The notes beneath the pieces are model-generated. The model searched no databases, had not been told where the DNA came from, and worked only from the letters and a program-made list of their open reading frames with translations. From Litoribacter ruber (GTDB lineage: Bacteria > Bacteroidota > Bacteroidia > Cytophagales > Cyclobacteriaceae), in NCBI RefSeq assembly GCF_018500185.1, contig NZ_JAHBGI010000003.1:248001-312000 (forward strand): a DNA stretch of 64,000 nucleotides. The letters are read 5' to 3'. Shown here in pieces: positions 1 through 8,665 of the stretch. A program made the position numbers and the translations under genes. Within the stretch, counting starts at the first letter, position 1; the number at the start of each line of letters is the position of its first letter.

Positions 1-1035
1 CCTCACATTGCAGGCCTTAAGCCTTATAGCTCAGCAAGGGACGAGTATGCCGGCAAAGAAGGCATATTCCTAGACGCCAACGAAAACCCATATGGCTCCA
101 CAGCTCCGGGAAACTTTAACCGATACCCTGATCCCTATCAAATTGAAATAAAAGAGAAGCTGGCTGAAATCAAAAAGGTAAAGCCAGATCAGGTATTTTT
201 GGGAAATGGCAGCGATGAAGCCATTGACTTGTTGTTGCGCGCATTTTGCAACCCTGGAAAAGACAACATTATCATCCTCCCCCCCACTTACGGTATGTAT
301 GAGGTAAGTGCGGCAATAAATGATGTGGAGATTAAGCGGGTTCCATTATGCGAAGATTTCCAGCTGCAGCCCCAGAAGATTTTAGAAGCTGTAAATGATT
401 TCACCAAAGTGATCTTCATCTGCAGCCCTAATAATCCGACTGGAAACTTGATGAAAAAGAAAGACATCTATCAGGTGTTGGAAAATTTCAACGGGATAGT
501 AGTAGTTGACGAAGCCTATATAGATTTTGCGCCGGAAGTCAGCATGGTTGCCGAACTTGAAAAGTATCCTAACCTAGTGGTCATTCAGACTTTCTCCAAG
601 GCTTGGGGACTGGCTGCATTGCGGATCGGAATGGGGTTCGCCTCAACGCAGATCATCAGCATCCTAAACCTAATCAAACCGCCCTATAACATTAGCGGTC
701 TGACTCAGGAAAAAGTCCTTGAAGCACTATCACTTCCAAACGCCGTGTATGGCATGGTGGGAAAAATCATGGAAGGAAAAAATGAACTGGTTAGAAAACT
801 TGAGGAAATGGATGAAGTGATCCAAGTCTACCACTCAGATGCCAATTTCGTTCTAGTAAAAATCCCACAAGCCAAGGAAATTTACCATTATTTGATTGAG
901 GAAAAAATCATCATTCGGGACAGAAGCAAAGTCACCTTATGCGATAACTGCCTACGAATCTCTGTGGGCACTCCTGAAGAAAACGAGGCCTTCCTTACTG
1001 CATTTGCTTCGTACACCAAACCAACTACAAAATGA
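1..1035 (+). CDS. hisC: Histidinol-phosphate aminotransferase, 5' end outside window
   Basis: PLP-dependent fold-type I aminotransferase that converts imidazole-acetol phosphate and glutamate to L-histidinol phosphate in histidine synthesis (cytosol). The frame is open from base 1, so the true start lies upstream; the first ATG-like codon inside (TTG at 199) is internal. Seen: the family motif LDANENPYG near the beginning, [24 protein letters not shown], and [13 protein letters not shown], whose Lys (nt 598-600) should be the PLP Schiff-base residue; [10 protein letters not shown] near the end binds phosphate. About 20 or fewer residues are missing compared with a usual length of ~350-360. 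The stop overlaps the hisB start by 4 nt (ATGA), indicating translational coupling in a his operon. Confidence 0.95.
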   Translation, partial: PHIAGLKPYSSARDEYAGKEGIFLDANENPYGSTAPGNFNRYPDPYQIEIKEKLAEIKKVKPDQVFLGNGSDEAIDLLLRAFCNPGKDNIIILPPTYGMYEVSAAINDVEIKRVPLCEDFQLQPQKILEAVNDFTKVIFICSPNNPTGNLMKKKDIYQVLENFNGIVVVDEAYIDFAPEVSMVAELEKYPNLVVIQTFSKAWGLAALRIGMGFASTQIISILNLIKPPYNISGLTQEKVLEALSLPNAVYGMVGKIMEGKNELVRKLEEMDEVIQVYHSDANFVLVKIPQAKEIYHYLIEEKIIIRDRSKVTLCDNCLRISVGTPEENEAFLTAFASYTKPTTK

Positions 1036-2126
1036 AAAAAGTATTATTCATAGACCGTGACGGCACTATTATCATTGAGCCACCGGTTACCTTTCAAATA
1101 GATAGCTTGGAACTGCTGGAATTTTATCCGGGAGTAATTTCCAATTTGAAAAAAATTGTGGACGACACCGAATTTGAGCTGGTAATGATTACCAATCAAG
1201 ACGGTTTGGGAACGTCCTCTTTTCCTGAAGAAACCTTTTGGCCAGCACAAAACAAGATGCTTCGGATATTAGAGCAAGAGGGTATTTTCTTCAGGGAAAT
1301 CCACATCGACAGATCGTTTGAACATGAAAACTTACCAACCAGAAAACCTGGAATTGGCCTTTTGCAACATTTTCTGAATGGTGACTACGATCTGGAAAAC
1401 AGCTACGTGATCGGTGACAGACTATCTGATGTCAAGCTTGCTGAAAATCTAGGCGCCAAATCGATTTTTATCGGCGACCCTGTCGACTCTGCCGCCCTAT
1501 CCACAAAATCCTGGGAGGAAATTTATAATTTCCTTAAAAATCCTTCCAGAAAAGCTTCAGTGGAAAGGAAAACTTCTGAAACTGAAATTAAAATAGAAGT
1601 CAACCTTGACGGAACGGGAAAGTGCGATATCGACACCGGTTTGCCATTTTTTGACCATATGCTCGAGCAGCTCGGGAAACATGGAGGCACTGACCTCACG
1701 ATCAAGGTGAAGGGCGACTTGCATATCGATGAGCACCATACTATCGAGGACACTGCCTTGGCCCTTGGTGAGGCTTATCTCAAAGCATTAGGGAACAAAA
1801 AAGGAATCTACCGCTATGGATTTCTACTTCCTATGGATGATGTATTAGCTCAAGTGGCCATTGATTTCGGAGGAAGACCTTGGATGGTCTGGGAGGCTGA
1901 ATTTAAAAGGGAAAAAATTGGTGACATGCCAACGGAAATGTTTTTCCATTTCTTCAAGTCTTTTAGTGATACAGCCAAATGCAATTTGAACATCAAAGCG
2001 GAAGGGCAAAATGAGCACCATAAAATTGAAGCAATCTTCAAGGGCCTAGCCCGTGCGATAAAAATGGCTGTAGCCTACGACCCAAAAAGCAAAGACCAGC
2101 TACCAAGCACAAAAGGGGTATTATAA
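1032..2126 (+). CDS. hisB: Bifunctional histidinol-phosphatase / imidazoleglycerol-phosphate dehydratase
   Basis: Fused enzyme for two steps of histidine synthesis: IGP dehydration and histidinol-phosphate dephosphorylation. Residues ~1-165 are a HAD phosphatase with the nucleophile motif FIDRDGTII (D-x-D) and the later motif [16 protein letters not shown]. Residues ~173-364 are the IGP dehydratase with metal-binding His motifs [28 protein letters not shown] and [16 protein letters not shown]. Length 364 is close to the ~355 residues of the enterobacterial fusion. The start ATG overlaps the hisC stop. It is the last gene of the his operon here, followed by a strong terminator. Confidence 0.97.
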   Translation: MKKVLFIDRDGTIIIEPPVTFQIDSLELLEFYPGVISNLKKIVDDTEFELVMITNQDGLGTSSFPEETFWPAQNKMLRILEQEGIFFREIHIDRSFEHENLPTRKPGIGLLQHFLNGDYDLENSYVIGDRLSDVKLAENLGAKSIFIGDPVDSAALSTKSWEEIYNFLKNPSRKASVERKTSETEIKIEVNLDGTGKCDIDTGLPFFDHMLEQLGKHGGTDLTIKVKGDLHIDEHHTIEDTALALGEAYLKALGNKKGIYRYGFLLPMDDVLAQVAIDFGGRPWMVWEAEFKREKIGDMPTEMFFHFFKSFSDTAKCNLNIKAEGQNEHHKIEAIFKGLARAIKMAVAYDPKSKDQLPSTKGVL

Positions 2127-2129
2127 AGC

Positions 2130-2168
2130 TTCTGGGGCCCAATGAGCCGGGTCCCAGAAATATTTTTT
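2130..2168 (+). terminator. Rho-independent terminator of the his operon
   Basis: An 11-bp stem (TTCTGGGGCCC at 2130-2140 with GGGTCCCAGAA at 2149-2159, one G-T wobble) with an 8-nt loop begins 3 nt after the hisB stop and is followed by TTTTTT at 2163-2168. Confidence 0.85.
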
Positions 2169-2223
2169 AGTTAAGGCTTTTAATTGAAAAACTTATTCAT
2201 TAGTTTCGATTAAAACCACAGCC

Positions 2224-3018
2224 ATGAAACACCTTTCCGTCCTATTCTGCATTTTTGCTTTAGCACTTTGTTCATGCGGCTCATCCTTTGAAAGCGGGGA
2301 GGCCTATTATCAAAGTGGCAATTATGAAAAAGCCATCTCTAGCCTTAACAAAAGCCTTTTCTTCAATATCACCGACCTCAAAGCCTTACATTTAAGAGCC
2401 AGAGCTTATGAGGAAATTGGCGACTTTGAAAACAGTGCAAAAGATTACAAAACCATTATCAAATTAAAACCTACCTATGCACAGGCCCATGCAGGCTTAG
2501 GTAGTTTAGCTTTTAAATTGAAGGATTATAAAACCGCGGAAAAGCACCTATTAATTGCTTCTTATCATGATGTCGAGGATTTTGACATCCTTTTTTTATT
2601 AGGAAGGGCAATGATTGTGAATGAGAATTATAAATCTGCAGAGGAATTTCTGGAGCTAGCCCGAGACCTCCGGCCCAAAGAACCGATGGTTTATTATTAT
2701 CAGGGCATTGCTAGGGGAAAACTTGGTGACCCAGCTGGCACCGCCGGAGCTTTTAATATGTATGTGACCTTGGAGCCCGAAAATATTCAAGGGCTCTATA
2801 ATCGCGGGTTTGCTTACATGACTATTGGAATGAAAGAATGGGCATTGGAAGATTTTGACAAAGTGCTTAAATTAAACCCAAAGCACTATGAAGCGATGGC
2901 CCGGCGGGGAGTTTGCCTTGCAAAGCAAAACCCCTCCAAAGCGTGCGCCGACCTATCACTGGCAGCCAAAAACGGGAGCAAGTATGCACAGGAAAACTTG
3001 ACTAAATACTGCCAATAG
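2224..3018 (+). CDS. TPR-repeat lipoprotein
   Basis: 264-residue protein with a lipoprotein signal peptide: hydrophobic stretch residues 4-15 and lipobox LCSC with Cys18 as the likely lipidated residue. The remainder is a run of tetratricopeptide repeats (for example ALHLRARAYEEIGDFENSAKDYKTI, split across positions ~55-80, and QGLYNRGFAYMTIGMKEWALEDFDKVL near 190-215), about six copies. TPR lipoproteins act as periplasmic or outer-membrane scaffolds; the partner is not evident from the neighbours. Its 3' end overlaps the convergent ATP-grasp gene by 17 nt. Function beyond protein-protein interaction cannot be assigned. Confidence 0.85.
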   Translation: MKHLSVLFCIFALALCSCGSSFESGEAYYQSGNYEKAISSLNKSLFFNITDLKALHLRARAYEEIGDFENSAKDYKTIIKLKPTYAQAHAGLGSLAFKLKDYKTAEKHLLIASYHDVEDFDILFLLGRAMIVNENYKSAEEFLELARDLRPKEPMVYYYQGIARGKLGDPAGTAGAFNMYVTLEPENIQGLYNRGFAYMTIGMKEWALEDFDKVLKLNPKHYEAMARRGVCLAKQNPSKACADLSLAAKNGSKYAQENLTKYCQ

Positions 3019-3892
3019 CCAATTTTTCCTTCAATGCTGCCATGTAATTCTTTTTTGCCTCTGGATGGGTGAAAAGAAACAGATAGGGTTCAATAAGTTC
3101 AAGTTCCATCAAATAAAATACGCCTTCAATCAGAACACCGTCAACCCTGGCGTATAGGCAGTCCTTGGCAAAATCCTCAACTATTTTTGTAGCGCTATCC
3201 ATAAGCGAATCTGAGGGCTGAATACTGCTGATTTTACCTCCAAAGAAATGTTGTACTCTAAAATCTCCCTCTTTCGGGCTTTTCAGGACTGCATGAGAAA
3301 ACTTTCCATTGAAAAAAATAAGGCTATACTCCCCTTCTGCGATTATCTCGGGAATGAAAGGCTGAAGCAAAAAGTCTTCATTTTTCACCAATTCGTTTAG
3401 ACTATCACTTAAAGAGTGAGTGCTGCCCTTGATGAGTCTTAGGGTATTTTTGGCCCCACCACTTATGGAGGGCTTAAAAATAAGGTTATCAGTGGCAAAC
3501 TCATCAAACATCGGCTCGATGTGAACCGGTTGATTTTGCTTTAAAAAACGAGTCGGGATGATCCTATGGCCCTTTCCCTGAATTTCCTGCAGGTATTTCT
3601 TGTCGGAATTCCACAAAACTGTTTTTAAATCATTGAAAACAGGAATTCCTGATGCGATCATGTTTTCACACCAGTTTTTAAATTCATGGTATCGGTCAAA
3701 ATAATCCCAAGGTGATTTGACGACTAGGTGGGTGTATTGATTCCAGTTTACAGCGGGGTCAGACCAGACCTCAAATTTGAAGTCAAATCCTTCTGCAGCA
3801 AGAAGTTCAGAAACAATAGCGTCCTCGCTTTCCGCATTATTGTTATAGTTTCCCAAAGATTGGCAAGTCACTACACCTATTTTCACCGTCAT
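3002..3892 (-). CDS. ATP-grasp domain protein (RimK/DcsG-like), substrate unknown
   Basis: 296 residues resembling stand-alone ATP-grasp ligases of the glutathione-synthetase/RimK fold. Seen: an N-terminal Rossmann-like lobe (KIGVVTCQSLGNYNNN), a lid with FKPSISGGAKNT (Lys for ATP phosphate, glycine-rich loop), LLQPFIPEI followed by GEYSLIFFNGKFSHAVLKSP (strand pattern typical of ATP-grasp), and the metal-binding end YARVDG ... MELELIEPYLF (Asp and Glu-x-x-x-Pro). The closest described group known to me is the DcsG-like O-ureidoserine cyclo-ligase family, but there are no other antibiotic genes here, so the substrate is unknown. It is monocistronic and faces away from the glycosyltransferase gene. 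Confidence 0.75.
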   Translation of the reverse strand: MTVKIGVVTCQSLGNYNNNAESEDAIVSELLAAEGFDFKFEVWSDPAVNWNQYTHLVVKSPWDYFDRYHEFKNWCENMIASGIPVFNDLKTVLWNSDKKYLQEIQGKGHRIIPTRFLKQNQPVHIEPMFDEFATDNLIFKPSISGGAKNTLRLIKGSTHSLSDSLNELVKNEDFLLQPFIPEIIAEGEYSLIFFNGKFSHAVLKSPKEGDFRVQHFFGGKISSIQPSDSLMDSATKIVEDFAKDCLYARVDGVLIEGVFYLMELELIEPYLFLFTHPEAKKNYMAALKEKLAIGSI

Positions 3893-3964
3893 GTCATCAT
3901 AAGTTTTAGGGGGTTAAATTTGGTATTTTTTTCCGTAAAAAACGGGTAAATTATCATTTAGTTA

Positions 3965-3972
3965 TAATTTTG
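3965..3972 (+). promoter_or_regulatory. Possible Bacteroidota -7 element for the glycosyltransferase gene
   Basis: TAATTTTG fits the TAnnTTTG consensus and lies 17 nt before the ATG at 3990. No good TTTG or TTG -33 box is present at the usual 19-21 nt distance, so support is partial. A second match (TAAATTTG) lies at 3915-3922. Confidence 0.35.
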
Positions 3973-3989
3973 GTCTTTAATTGTGAAAA

Positions 3990-4736
3990 ATGACTGACAG
4001 CAAGCTCGTAATTATTCCTACTTATAATGAAATGGAAAACATCCATGACCTTATTGAAAAGGTGATGAGTTTGCCCGGAGATTTTCATGTGCTTATTATC
4101 GATGATGGGAGTCCCGATGGAACTGCCCGGGAGGTGGAAAAATTGCAGGAAAAATATCAGAATAGACTTTTCTTACTCAATCGGGGCGAAAAACTGGGCT
4201 TGGGAACAGCCTACATCGAAGGTTTCAAATATGCCCTTGATAAAGGTTATACATATATTTTTGAGATGGACGCCGACTTTTCCCACAATCCCGAGGACTT
4301 GGTGAGGTTATTTGAGGCTTGCTCAAAGGATGGCTATGACATGGCCATCGGCTCACGATACATCACCGGAGTCAATGTGGTCAACTGGCCCATGGGGCGT
4401 GTATTGATGTCCTTTTTCGCCTCCAAATATGTGCAATTCATCACCGGCATCCCTATCAAAGACACCACGGCTGGCTTTAAATGTTACCACAGAAGGGTGC
4501 TGGAAACCATAAAGCTCGATAAGATCAAATTTATAGGGTATGCTTTCCAGATTGAAATGAAGTTCACAGCCTGGAAGCTAGGTTTCAAGATCATTGAAAT
4601 CCCCATCATTTTTACCGACCGCACTAAAGGCACCTCCAAAATGTCCAAGAACATCTTTAAGGAGGCCGTTTTGGGCGTTATCTATATGAAGGTCAAGAGC
4701 GTTATTAAACCTAAAAAATACCGAAGAGCGGCCTAA
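3990..4736 (+). CDS. Polyprenol-phosphate mannosyltransferase-like glycosyltransferase (GT2)
   Basis: 248-residue GT-A fold enzyme of the DPM1/polyprenol-monophosphomannose synthase group, transferring a sugar from a nucleotide donor to a lipid phosphate at the cytoplasmic face of the membrane. Seen: N-terminal LVIIPTYNEMENI, the donor-site VLIIDDGSPDGTA, GLGTAYIEGFKYAL, the metal-binding D-x-D in FEMDADFSHNP, AIGSRYITG and the family-typical DTTAGFKCYHRRVLE and FTDRTKGTSKMSK. There are no C-terminal membrane helices, as in the short DPM1-type enzymes. It is followed after 8 nt by the convergent FtsX-like gene. Confidence 0.9.
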   Translation: MTDSKLVIIPTYNEMENIHDLIEKVMSLPGDFHVLIIDDGSPDGTAREVEKLQEKYQNRLFLLNRGEKLGLGTAYIEGFKYALDKGYTYIFEMDADFSHNPEDLVRLFEACSKDGYDMAIGSRYITGVNVVNWPMGRVLMSFFASKYVQFITGIPIKDTTAGFKCYHRRVLETIKLDKIKFIGYAFQIEMKFTAWKLGFKIIEIPIIFTDRTKGTSKMSKNIFKEAVLGVIYMKVKSVIKPKKYRRAA

Positions 4737-4744
4737 ATCAGCGA

Positions 4745-5962
4745 TTAATCAAACCTTATCGCCTTAATGGGTTTCACATTTGCAATCATCATTGCCGGAA
4801 TGAATAAGACAGCTGTAGTGACAACCAAGATGAGGATATTGATTCCAATTAGATAGGGCCATTCCCAGTGCACCGGCACATAATCCATGTAGTAATTTTC
4901 AGGGTCAAGCTTGATTAGGCGAAAGTGGTCCTGAAGGAAGCCAAATCCCAACCCCACCAAATTACCGATCAACATCCCCCTACCGATTATCCGGATACCA
5001 TTCCACACAAAAATCCTTCGGATCTGTCTATTTCGAGACCCTAAGGCTTTTAGGATTCCAATCATTTGAGTTCTCTCCATAATCAGGATAAAAAGAATGG
5101 AAACCATGTTAAAGGCTGCCACGAAAAGAATCAAAACCAGAAAGACGTAAACATTATTGTTTAACAGCAACAGCCAATCGAAGATCTGAATATATTTATC
5201 CGTGACCTTCACTACGTTGAGGTCGTAATCCACCCAGTCGTAAAAATCATCCGCATATTGATCAATCTTTTTGGGATCGTTTATAAAGACCTCAAACCCT
5301 CCAACTTTGTCCTTACTCCAGCCATTCAGGTTTCGGATAGTTTGTATGTCGCCAATAATGATTCTATCATCAAAGTCCTCCAGAAAAGTCTCGTAAATTC
5401 CCACCACCTCAAACCTTCTAAACCTGGGCGGGTCCTGTACAAAATACATGGTAATCTTATCCCCCACCGCAAGTAAGAGTTTATTGGAAATAGTTCGGCT
5501 GATCAGGATTTCGTTTGAGGCCGCTTGGTCATCAAAATTGATGAAGCGCCCTTCCTTCAGGGATGTCGAGAAAGTCGCCACATCATAGCTTTCCCCCACC
5601 CCTTTGAGTATAACGCCTTCTACCTCCTCATCACCTTTCAATAGACCAGGTTTTTGGGCAAATTCCTGAACATGGGAAATGTAGGGAATGTCCTGATAAT
5701 TGTTGTAAAACTGGCTGTTTTTTGAGGTGGGAGTATCGTCTAGGATATTTCCAGCAGAAAAGCGGTGCACCTGATAATGCCCTGTAAATGAGAAGACCTT
5801 TTCAGCTATTACATGCCGAAAACCACCCAAAATCAAGAATGCTATCAGCAAAATGGCCAAACCTATTGATATACTGGCTACAGCGATATTGTGAATAGTA
5901 CCCGTAAAACCGCCGGTCCTTTTAAAGCTAATTCTTTTGGCAATGAAATAGGAAAGGTTCAA
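4745..5962 (-). CDS. FtsX/LolC-E family ABC transporter permease
   Basis: 405-residue inner-membrane permease with the topology of lipoprotein-releasing LolC/LolE proteins: one N-terminal helix (residues ~27-48, ILLIAFLILGGFRH), a periplasmic MacB-PCD-like domain (~50-260) and three C-terminal helices (~270-300, 320-345, 370-395). The conserved junction MERTQMIGILKALG is the FtsX coupling region. In Bacteroidota the LolD-type ATPase is usually encoded elsewhere and none is adjacent. The most likely role is extraction of lipoproteins from the inner membrane; an MacB-like export role is the alternative. Confidence 0.85.
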   Translation of the reverse strand: MNLSYFIAKRISFKRTGGFTGTIHNIAVASISIGLAILLIAFLILGGFRHVIAEKVFSFTGHYQVHRFSAGNILDDTPTSKNSQFYNNYQDIPYISHVQEFAQKPGLLKGDEEVEGVILKGVGESYDVATFSTSLKEGRFINFDDQAASNEILISRTISNKLLLAVGDKITMYFVQDPPRFRRFEVVGIYETFLEDFDDRIIIGDIQTIRNLNGWSKDKVGGFEVFINDPKKIDQYADDFYDWVDYDLNVVKVTDKYIQIFDWLLLLNNNVYVFLVLILFVAAFNMVSILFILIMERTQMIGILKALGSRNRQIRRIFVWNGIRIIGRGMLIGNLVGLGFGFLQDHFRLIKLDPENYYMDYVPVHWEWPYLIGINILILVVTTAVLFIPAMMIANVKPIKAIRFD

Positions 5963-6002
5963 GGAGTTGTTTTATTTTGTTTAAAATCCATTGCAAATTA
6001 AC

Positions 6003-7202
6003 ATGAAGCATTTGAAATTAATATTAATCCTAGGTTTTTTAGCCAATACCCTGGCATTTTGCAGCCCCGCGGAAAACTATCAGGAAGAGGAAACCCAGAA
6101 AACTAAAACCTCCGCCATCACCGGCGCCGACAGGCATTCGGAATACCTGCCTATGATCGAAGGCAAAAACATTGGCCTTGTGGTAAATCAAACCTCTATT
6201 CTACCTCAAAAAGACAACCTTCATTTGGTTGATTTTCTTCTGGGTGAAAATCAAAAGGTTAAGAAAGTATATGTCCCCGAGCATGGCTTCAGAGGTGATG
6301 CCGATGCCGGAGAAAAGGTGGAAAATGAAGTGGACCAGAAAACCGGCCTTCCCGTAATTTCCCTTTATGGCAACAATAAAAAACCCAGCAAAGAAGCCTT
6401 ATCAGGAATTGACATCTTGATCTATGACCTCCAGGATGTGGGGGTGAGATTCTACACCTATATCAGCACCCTCCATTACGTGATGGAAGCCGCAGCCGAG
6501 CAAAACATTCCCGTTATCATTTTGGACAGGCCAAATCCTAATGGGGACTATGTCGATGGTCCAGTATTGAAGGAAGGATTTACCAGCTTTGTAGGCATGC
6601 ACCCAATTCCTGTTGTGCATGGACTGACAGTTGCCGAATTAGCGCAAATGATTAATGGCGAGGGCTGGCTGAAAAACAAGGTAAAAGCTGACATCAAAAT
6701 AGTTAAAACTGAAAATTGGGACCACTCCCAGCCCTATTCTTTACCTGTGAAGCCATCTCCAAACTTGCCGAATGATATTTCTATAAGGTTATATCCTTCT
6801 CTTTGCTATTTTGAAGGGACTGATATTAGCTTGGGCAGAGGTACAACCTTCCCTTTTCAGGTTTATGGATACCCTGATGAAAGCTTCGGCGAATTCAGCT
6901 TTACCCCGACCAGCATCCCTGGTATGTCCAAAAACCCTCCCCATCAGGACAAAACCTGTTATGGTAAGGATTTGAGAAACGAGGATCTGAGCCACCAGTT
7001 TACATTAACTTACCTTCTTGACGCTTATAAAAAATCAGGCAAGAAGGAGAAGTTCTTTAACGCTTTCTTTGACAAACTTGCCGGGACTGACCAACTTAGG
7101 AAAGACATTCTTGCAGGAAAGCCAGAGAGTGATATTCGAGCTTCTTGGGACAAGGATTTGGCAGAATATGAAAAACTAAGGGAAAAGTACCTTATATACT
7201 AA
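6003..7202 (+). CDS. DUF1343 exo-beta-N-acetylmuramidase (NamZ-like)
   Basis: About 399 residues. The chosen start is the ATG at 6003; an in-frame TTG lies four codons upstream at 5991. A hydrophobic N-terminus ending in LAFCSPAEN suggests an exported protein, possibly a lipoprotein, although Phe before the Cys is a poor lipobox. The body matches DUF1343, for which NamZ/YbbC proteins were shown to release terminal MurNAc from peptidoglycan fragments: VVNQTSILP, VPEHGFRGDADAG, YGNNKKPS, DLQDVGVRFYTYISTL, LDRPNPNG, HGLTVAELA and SPNLPN ... YPSLCYFEGTDISLGRGT. Role: cell-wall turnover or recycling. It is followed by its own terminator. Confidence 0.9.
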   Translation: MKHLKLILILGFLANTLAFCSPAENYQEEETQKTKTSAITGADRHSEYLPMIEGKNIGLVVNQTSILPQKDNLHLVDFLLGENQKVKKVYVPEHGFRGDADAGEKVENEVDQKTGLPVISLYGNNKKPSKEALSGIDILIYDLQDVGVRFYTYISTLHYVMEAAAEQNIPVIILDRPNPNGDYVDGPVLKEGFTSFVGMHPIPVVHGLTVAELAQMINGEGWLKNKVKADIKIVKTENWDHSQPYSLPVKPSPNLPNDISIRLYPSLCYFEGTDISLGRGTTFPFQVYGYPDESFGEFSFTPTSIPGMSKNPPHQDKTCYGKDLRNEDLSHQFTLTYLLDAYKKSGKKEKFFNAFFDKLAGTDQLRKDILAGKPESDIRASWDKDLAEYEKLREKYLIY

Positions 7203-7220
7203 AAATCACAAAACATTTAA

Positions 7221-7248
7221 AATGGGCTATATTAGCCCATTTTTTTTT
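7221..7248 (+). terminator. Terminator after the DUF1343 gene
   Basis: AATGGGCTA (7221-7229) pairs perfectly with TAGCCCATT (7233-7241) around a 3-nt loop and runs into nine T residues (7240-7248). Confidence 0.9.
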
Positions 7249-7260
7249 GCCAAGAACATA

Positions 7261-7347
7261 TTGCTTATTACGATAAACATAATTTAATAAAACTGCTTAC
7301 TACAATAAGCAATAATTGATTATATTTGCTAACTGCAACAAGCAATA
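7261..7347. repeat. Three phased copies of a palindromic ~22-bp motif (putative operator array)
   Basis: Three related copies start at 7261, 7293 and 7326, spaced 32 and 33 bp, that is about three helical turns apart. Their left halves read TTGCTTATTACG, CTGCTTACTACA and TTGCTAACTGCA; their right halves ATAAACATAA, ATAAGCAATA and ACAAGCAATA. The ideal core is the palindrome TTGCTTA-n6-TAAGCAA; copies 2 and 3 are nearest to it, copy 1 is most decayed. The last copy ends 4 nt before the AAA ATPase start codon and overlaps its predicted -7 element, as expected for a repressor operator. Confidence 0.6.
7321..7328 (+). promoter_or_regulatory. Predicted -7 element of the AAA ATPase gene
   Basis: TATATTTG matches TAnnTTTG exactly. 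It would start transcription about 10-15 nt before the ATG at 7352. No TTTG/TTG -33 box is visible at 19-21 nt; palindrome copy 2 covers that position instead. Confidence 0.45.
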
Positions 7348-7351
7348 GACC

Positions 7352-8545
7352 ATGGGACCATTGTTCGAAAAATTTTTTAGGAAAATAGAAGCCACTGAAA
7401 CTACTTTCTTGAGGAGCGCCATGGATAGAATCCATTGGGAGGCTAGGCTAATAGGAATCAAAGGAGCTAGAGGGGTCGGTAAAACCACTTTAATGCTCCA
7501 ATACATAAAGATACACCTCCCGCTTGACGGAGCGACCTTATATGTTAGCCTTGACAACATATGGTTTGCCAAGAATAGCTTATACGACTTGGCGGATGAG
7601 TTTGTGAAAAAAGGAGGCAGGCATCTATTTTTGGACGAAGTACACAAATACCCGAATTGGTCCCAAGAAATCAAGAATATCTACGATGATTACCCTGAAC
7701 TCCAAACTGTATTTACAGGGTCCTCTATGCTGGAAATTCTAAATGCAAGTGCAGATCTGAGCAGAAGGGCAATCATTTACCAAATGCAGGGGCTATCTTT
7801 TAGGGAGTATTTAAACTTGAAGTTGGGAAAAGATCTTCCCATATTTAAATTGAAGGATTTGCTTGACAATCATTCTGAGTTGGCGAGGGGTATTCTAAAA
7901 GACATAAAGCCGCTTCAGCATTTTGATGATTATTTAAACAATGGGTACTACCCTTTTTTCCAAGAGGTGCCTGATTTGTACCATCAGCGGATTGAAGAGG
8001 TGGTCAACATGTCCTTGGAGATCGAACTGCCCTTGTTGCGCAAAGTCGATATAGCTTACATTCCCAAGCTAAAGCAATTGCTGCAGATCATTTCGGAATC
8101 AGTGCCTTTTATCCCGAATGTCACCAAGCTTAGCCAAAGAATTGGGATCAATCGAAACACCTTTATTAGCTACTTGTTCTTCTTGCAGGAAGCCCATCTC
8201 ACCCGAAATTTGTACAAGGACGTACGCGGGATAACTCAGCTGCAAAAGCCCGATAAAATATTTTTGGAAAACACCAATTTCCAGTTTGCTTTTGCCCCAG
8301 AAAATGCGGACCAAGGCAATCTTCGGGAAACCTTTTTCCTCAATCAGGTCAATTACTTTCATGAGGTTGAATATATGGATAAAGGGGATTTCATGGTGGA
8401 CAGAAAGTTCACTTTTGAAATCGGCGGAAAGTCGAAGACCACAGAGCAAATCAAGAATTCAAAATCAGGCTTCGTGGCTGCAGACGGGATTGAGTATGGG
8501 ATTGGCAACAAAATACCGCTTTGGTTATTCGGGTTTATGTATTGA
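7352..8545 (+). CDS. AAA ATPase of the AAA_14/DUF4143 family
   Basis: 397-residue solitary ATPase. Seen: Walker A GARGVGKTTLMLQY (~residues 36-49), Walker B HLFLDEVHKYPNWSQEIKNI, the sensor-like TGSSMLEI and SRRAIIYQMQGLSFREY typical of AAA_14, then a winged-helix-like LSQRIGINRNTFISYLFFL and a C-terminal nuclease-like segment of the DUF4143 class (FMVDRKFTFEIGGKSKT, with a D...E-x-G-x-K pattern resembling PD-(D/E)XK). This family is common and mobile in Bacteroidota and archaea and its physiological role is unknown. The gene is bounded by a terminator upstream and sits between otherwise core genes, so acquisition by transfer is plausible. It is preceded by the palindrome array. Confidence 0.85.
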   Translation: MGPLFEKFFRKIEATETTFLRSAMDRIHWEARLIGIKGARGVGKTTLMLQYIKIHLPLDGATLYVSLDNIWFAKNSLYDLADEFVKKGGRHLFLDEVHKYPNWSQEIKNIYDDYPELQTVFTGSSMLEILNASADLSRRAIIYQMQGLSFREYLNLKLGKDLPIFKLKDLLDNHSELARGILKDIKPLQHFDDYLNNGYYPFFQEVPDLYHQRIEEVVNMSLEIELPLLRKVDIAYIPKLKQLLQIISESVPFIPNVTKLSQRIGINRNTFISYLFFLQEAHLTRNLYKDVRGITQLQKPDKIFLENTNFQFAFAPENADQGNLRETFFLNQVNYFHEVEYMDKGDFMVDRKFTFEIGGKSKTTEQIKNSKSGFVAADGIEYGIGNKIPLWLFGFMY

Positions 8546-8636
8546 GGATCAAAATAGAGGCAAAAAAGACTGGAGATCGCAAGATTTCAAGGAGGGCGTT
8601 ATGCCCAAAAAATCGTAATATTGGATAGCAAAAAGA

Positions 8637-8656
8637 CCTGCCAATTTTTTGGCAGG
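8637..8656. other. Perfect hairpin just upstream of fmt
   Basis: CCTGCCAA (8637-8644) and TTGGCAGG (8649-8656) form a perfect 8-bp stem with a TTTT loop. It ends 9 nt before the fmt ATG and has no T-tract on the plus strand, so it is not a standard terminator. It could affect fmt translation or be a decayed terminator of the AAA ATPase gene. Confidence 0.45.
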
Positions 8657-8665
8657 ATCACAATT

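Noticed and set aside
199-1035. A complete hisC starting at the TTG at 199
   Set aside because: The reading frame is open to base 1 and encodes the LDANENPYG family N-terminus, so the gene is cut by the window edge.
7352-8545. The DUF4143 ATPase as a defence or toxin system
   Set aside because: It stands alone without partner genes, and the family has no proven defence role; only the promoter array is notable.
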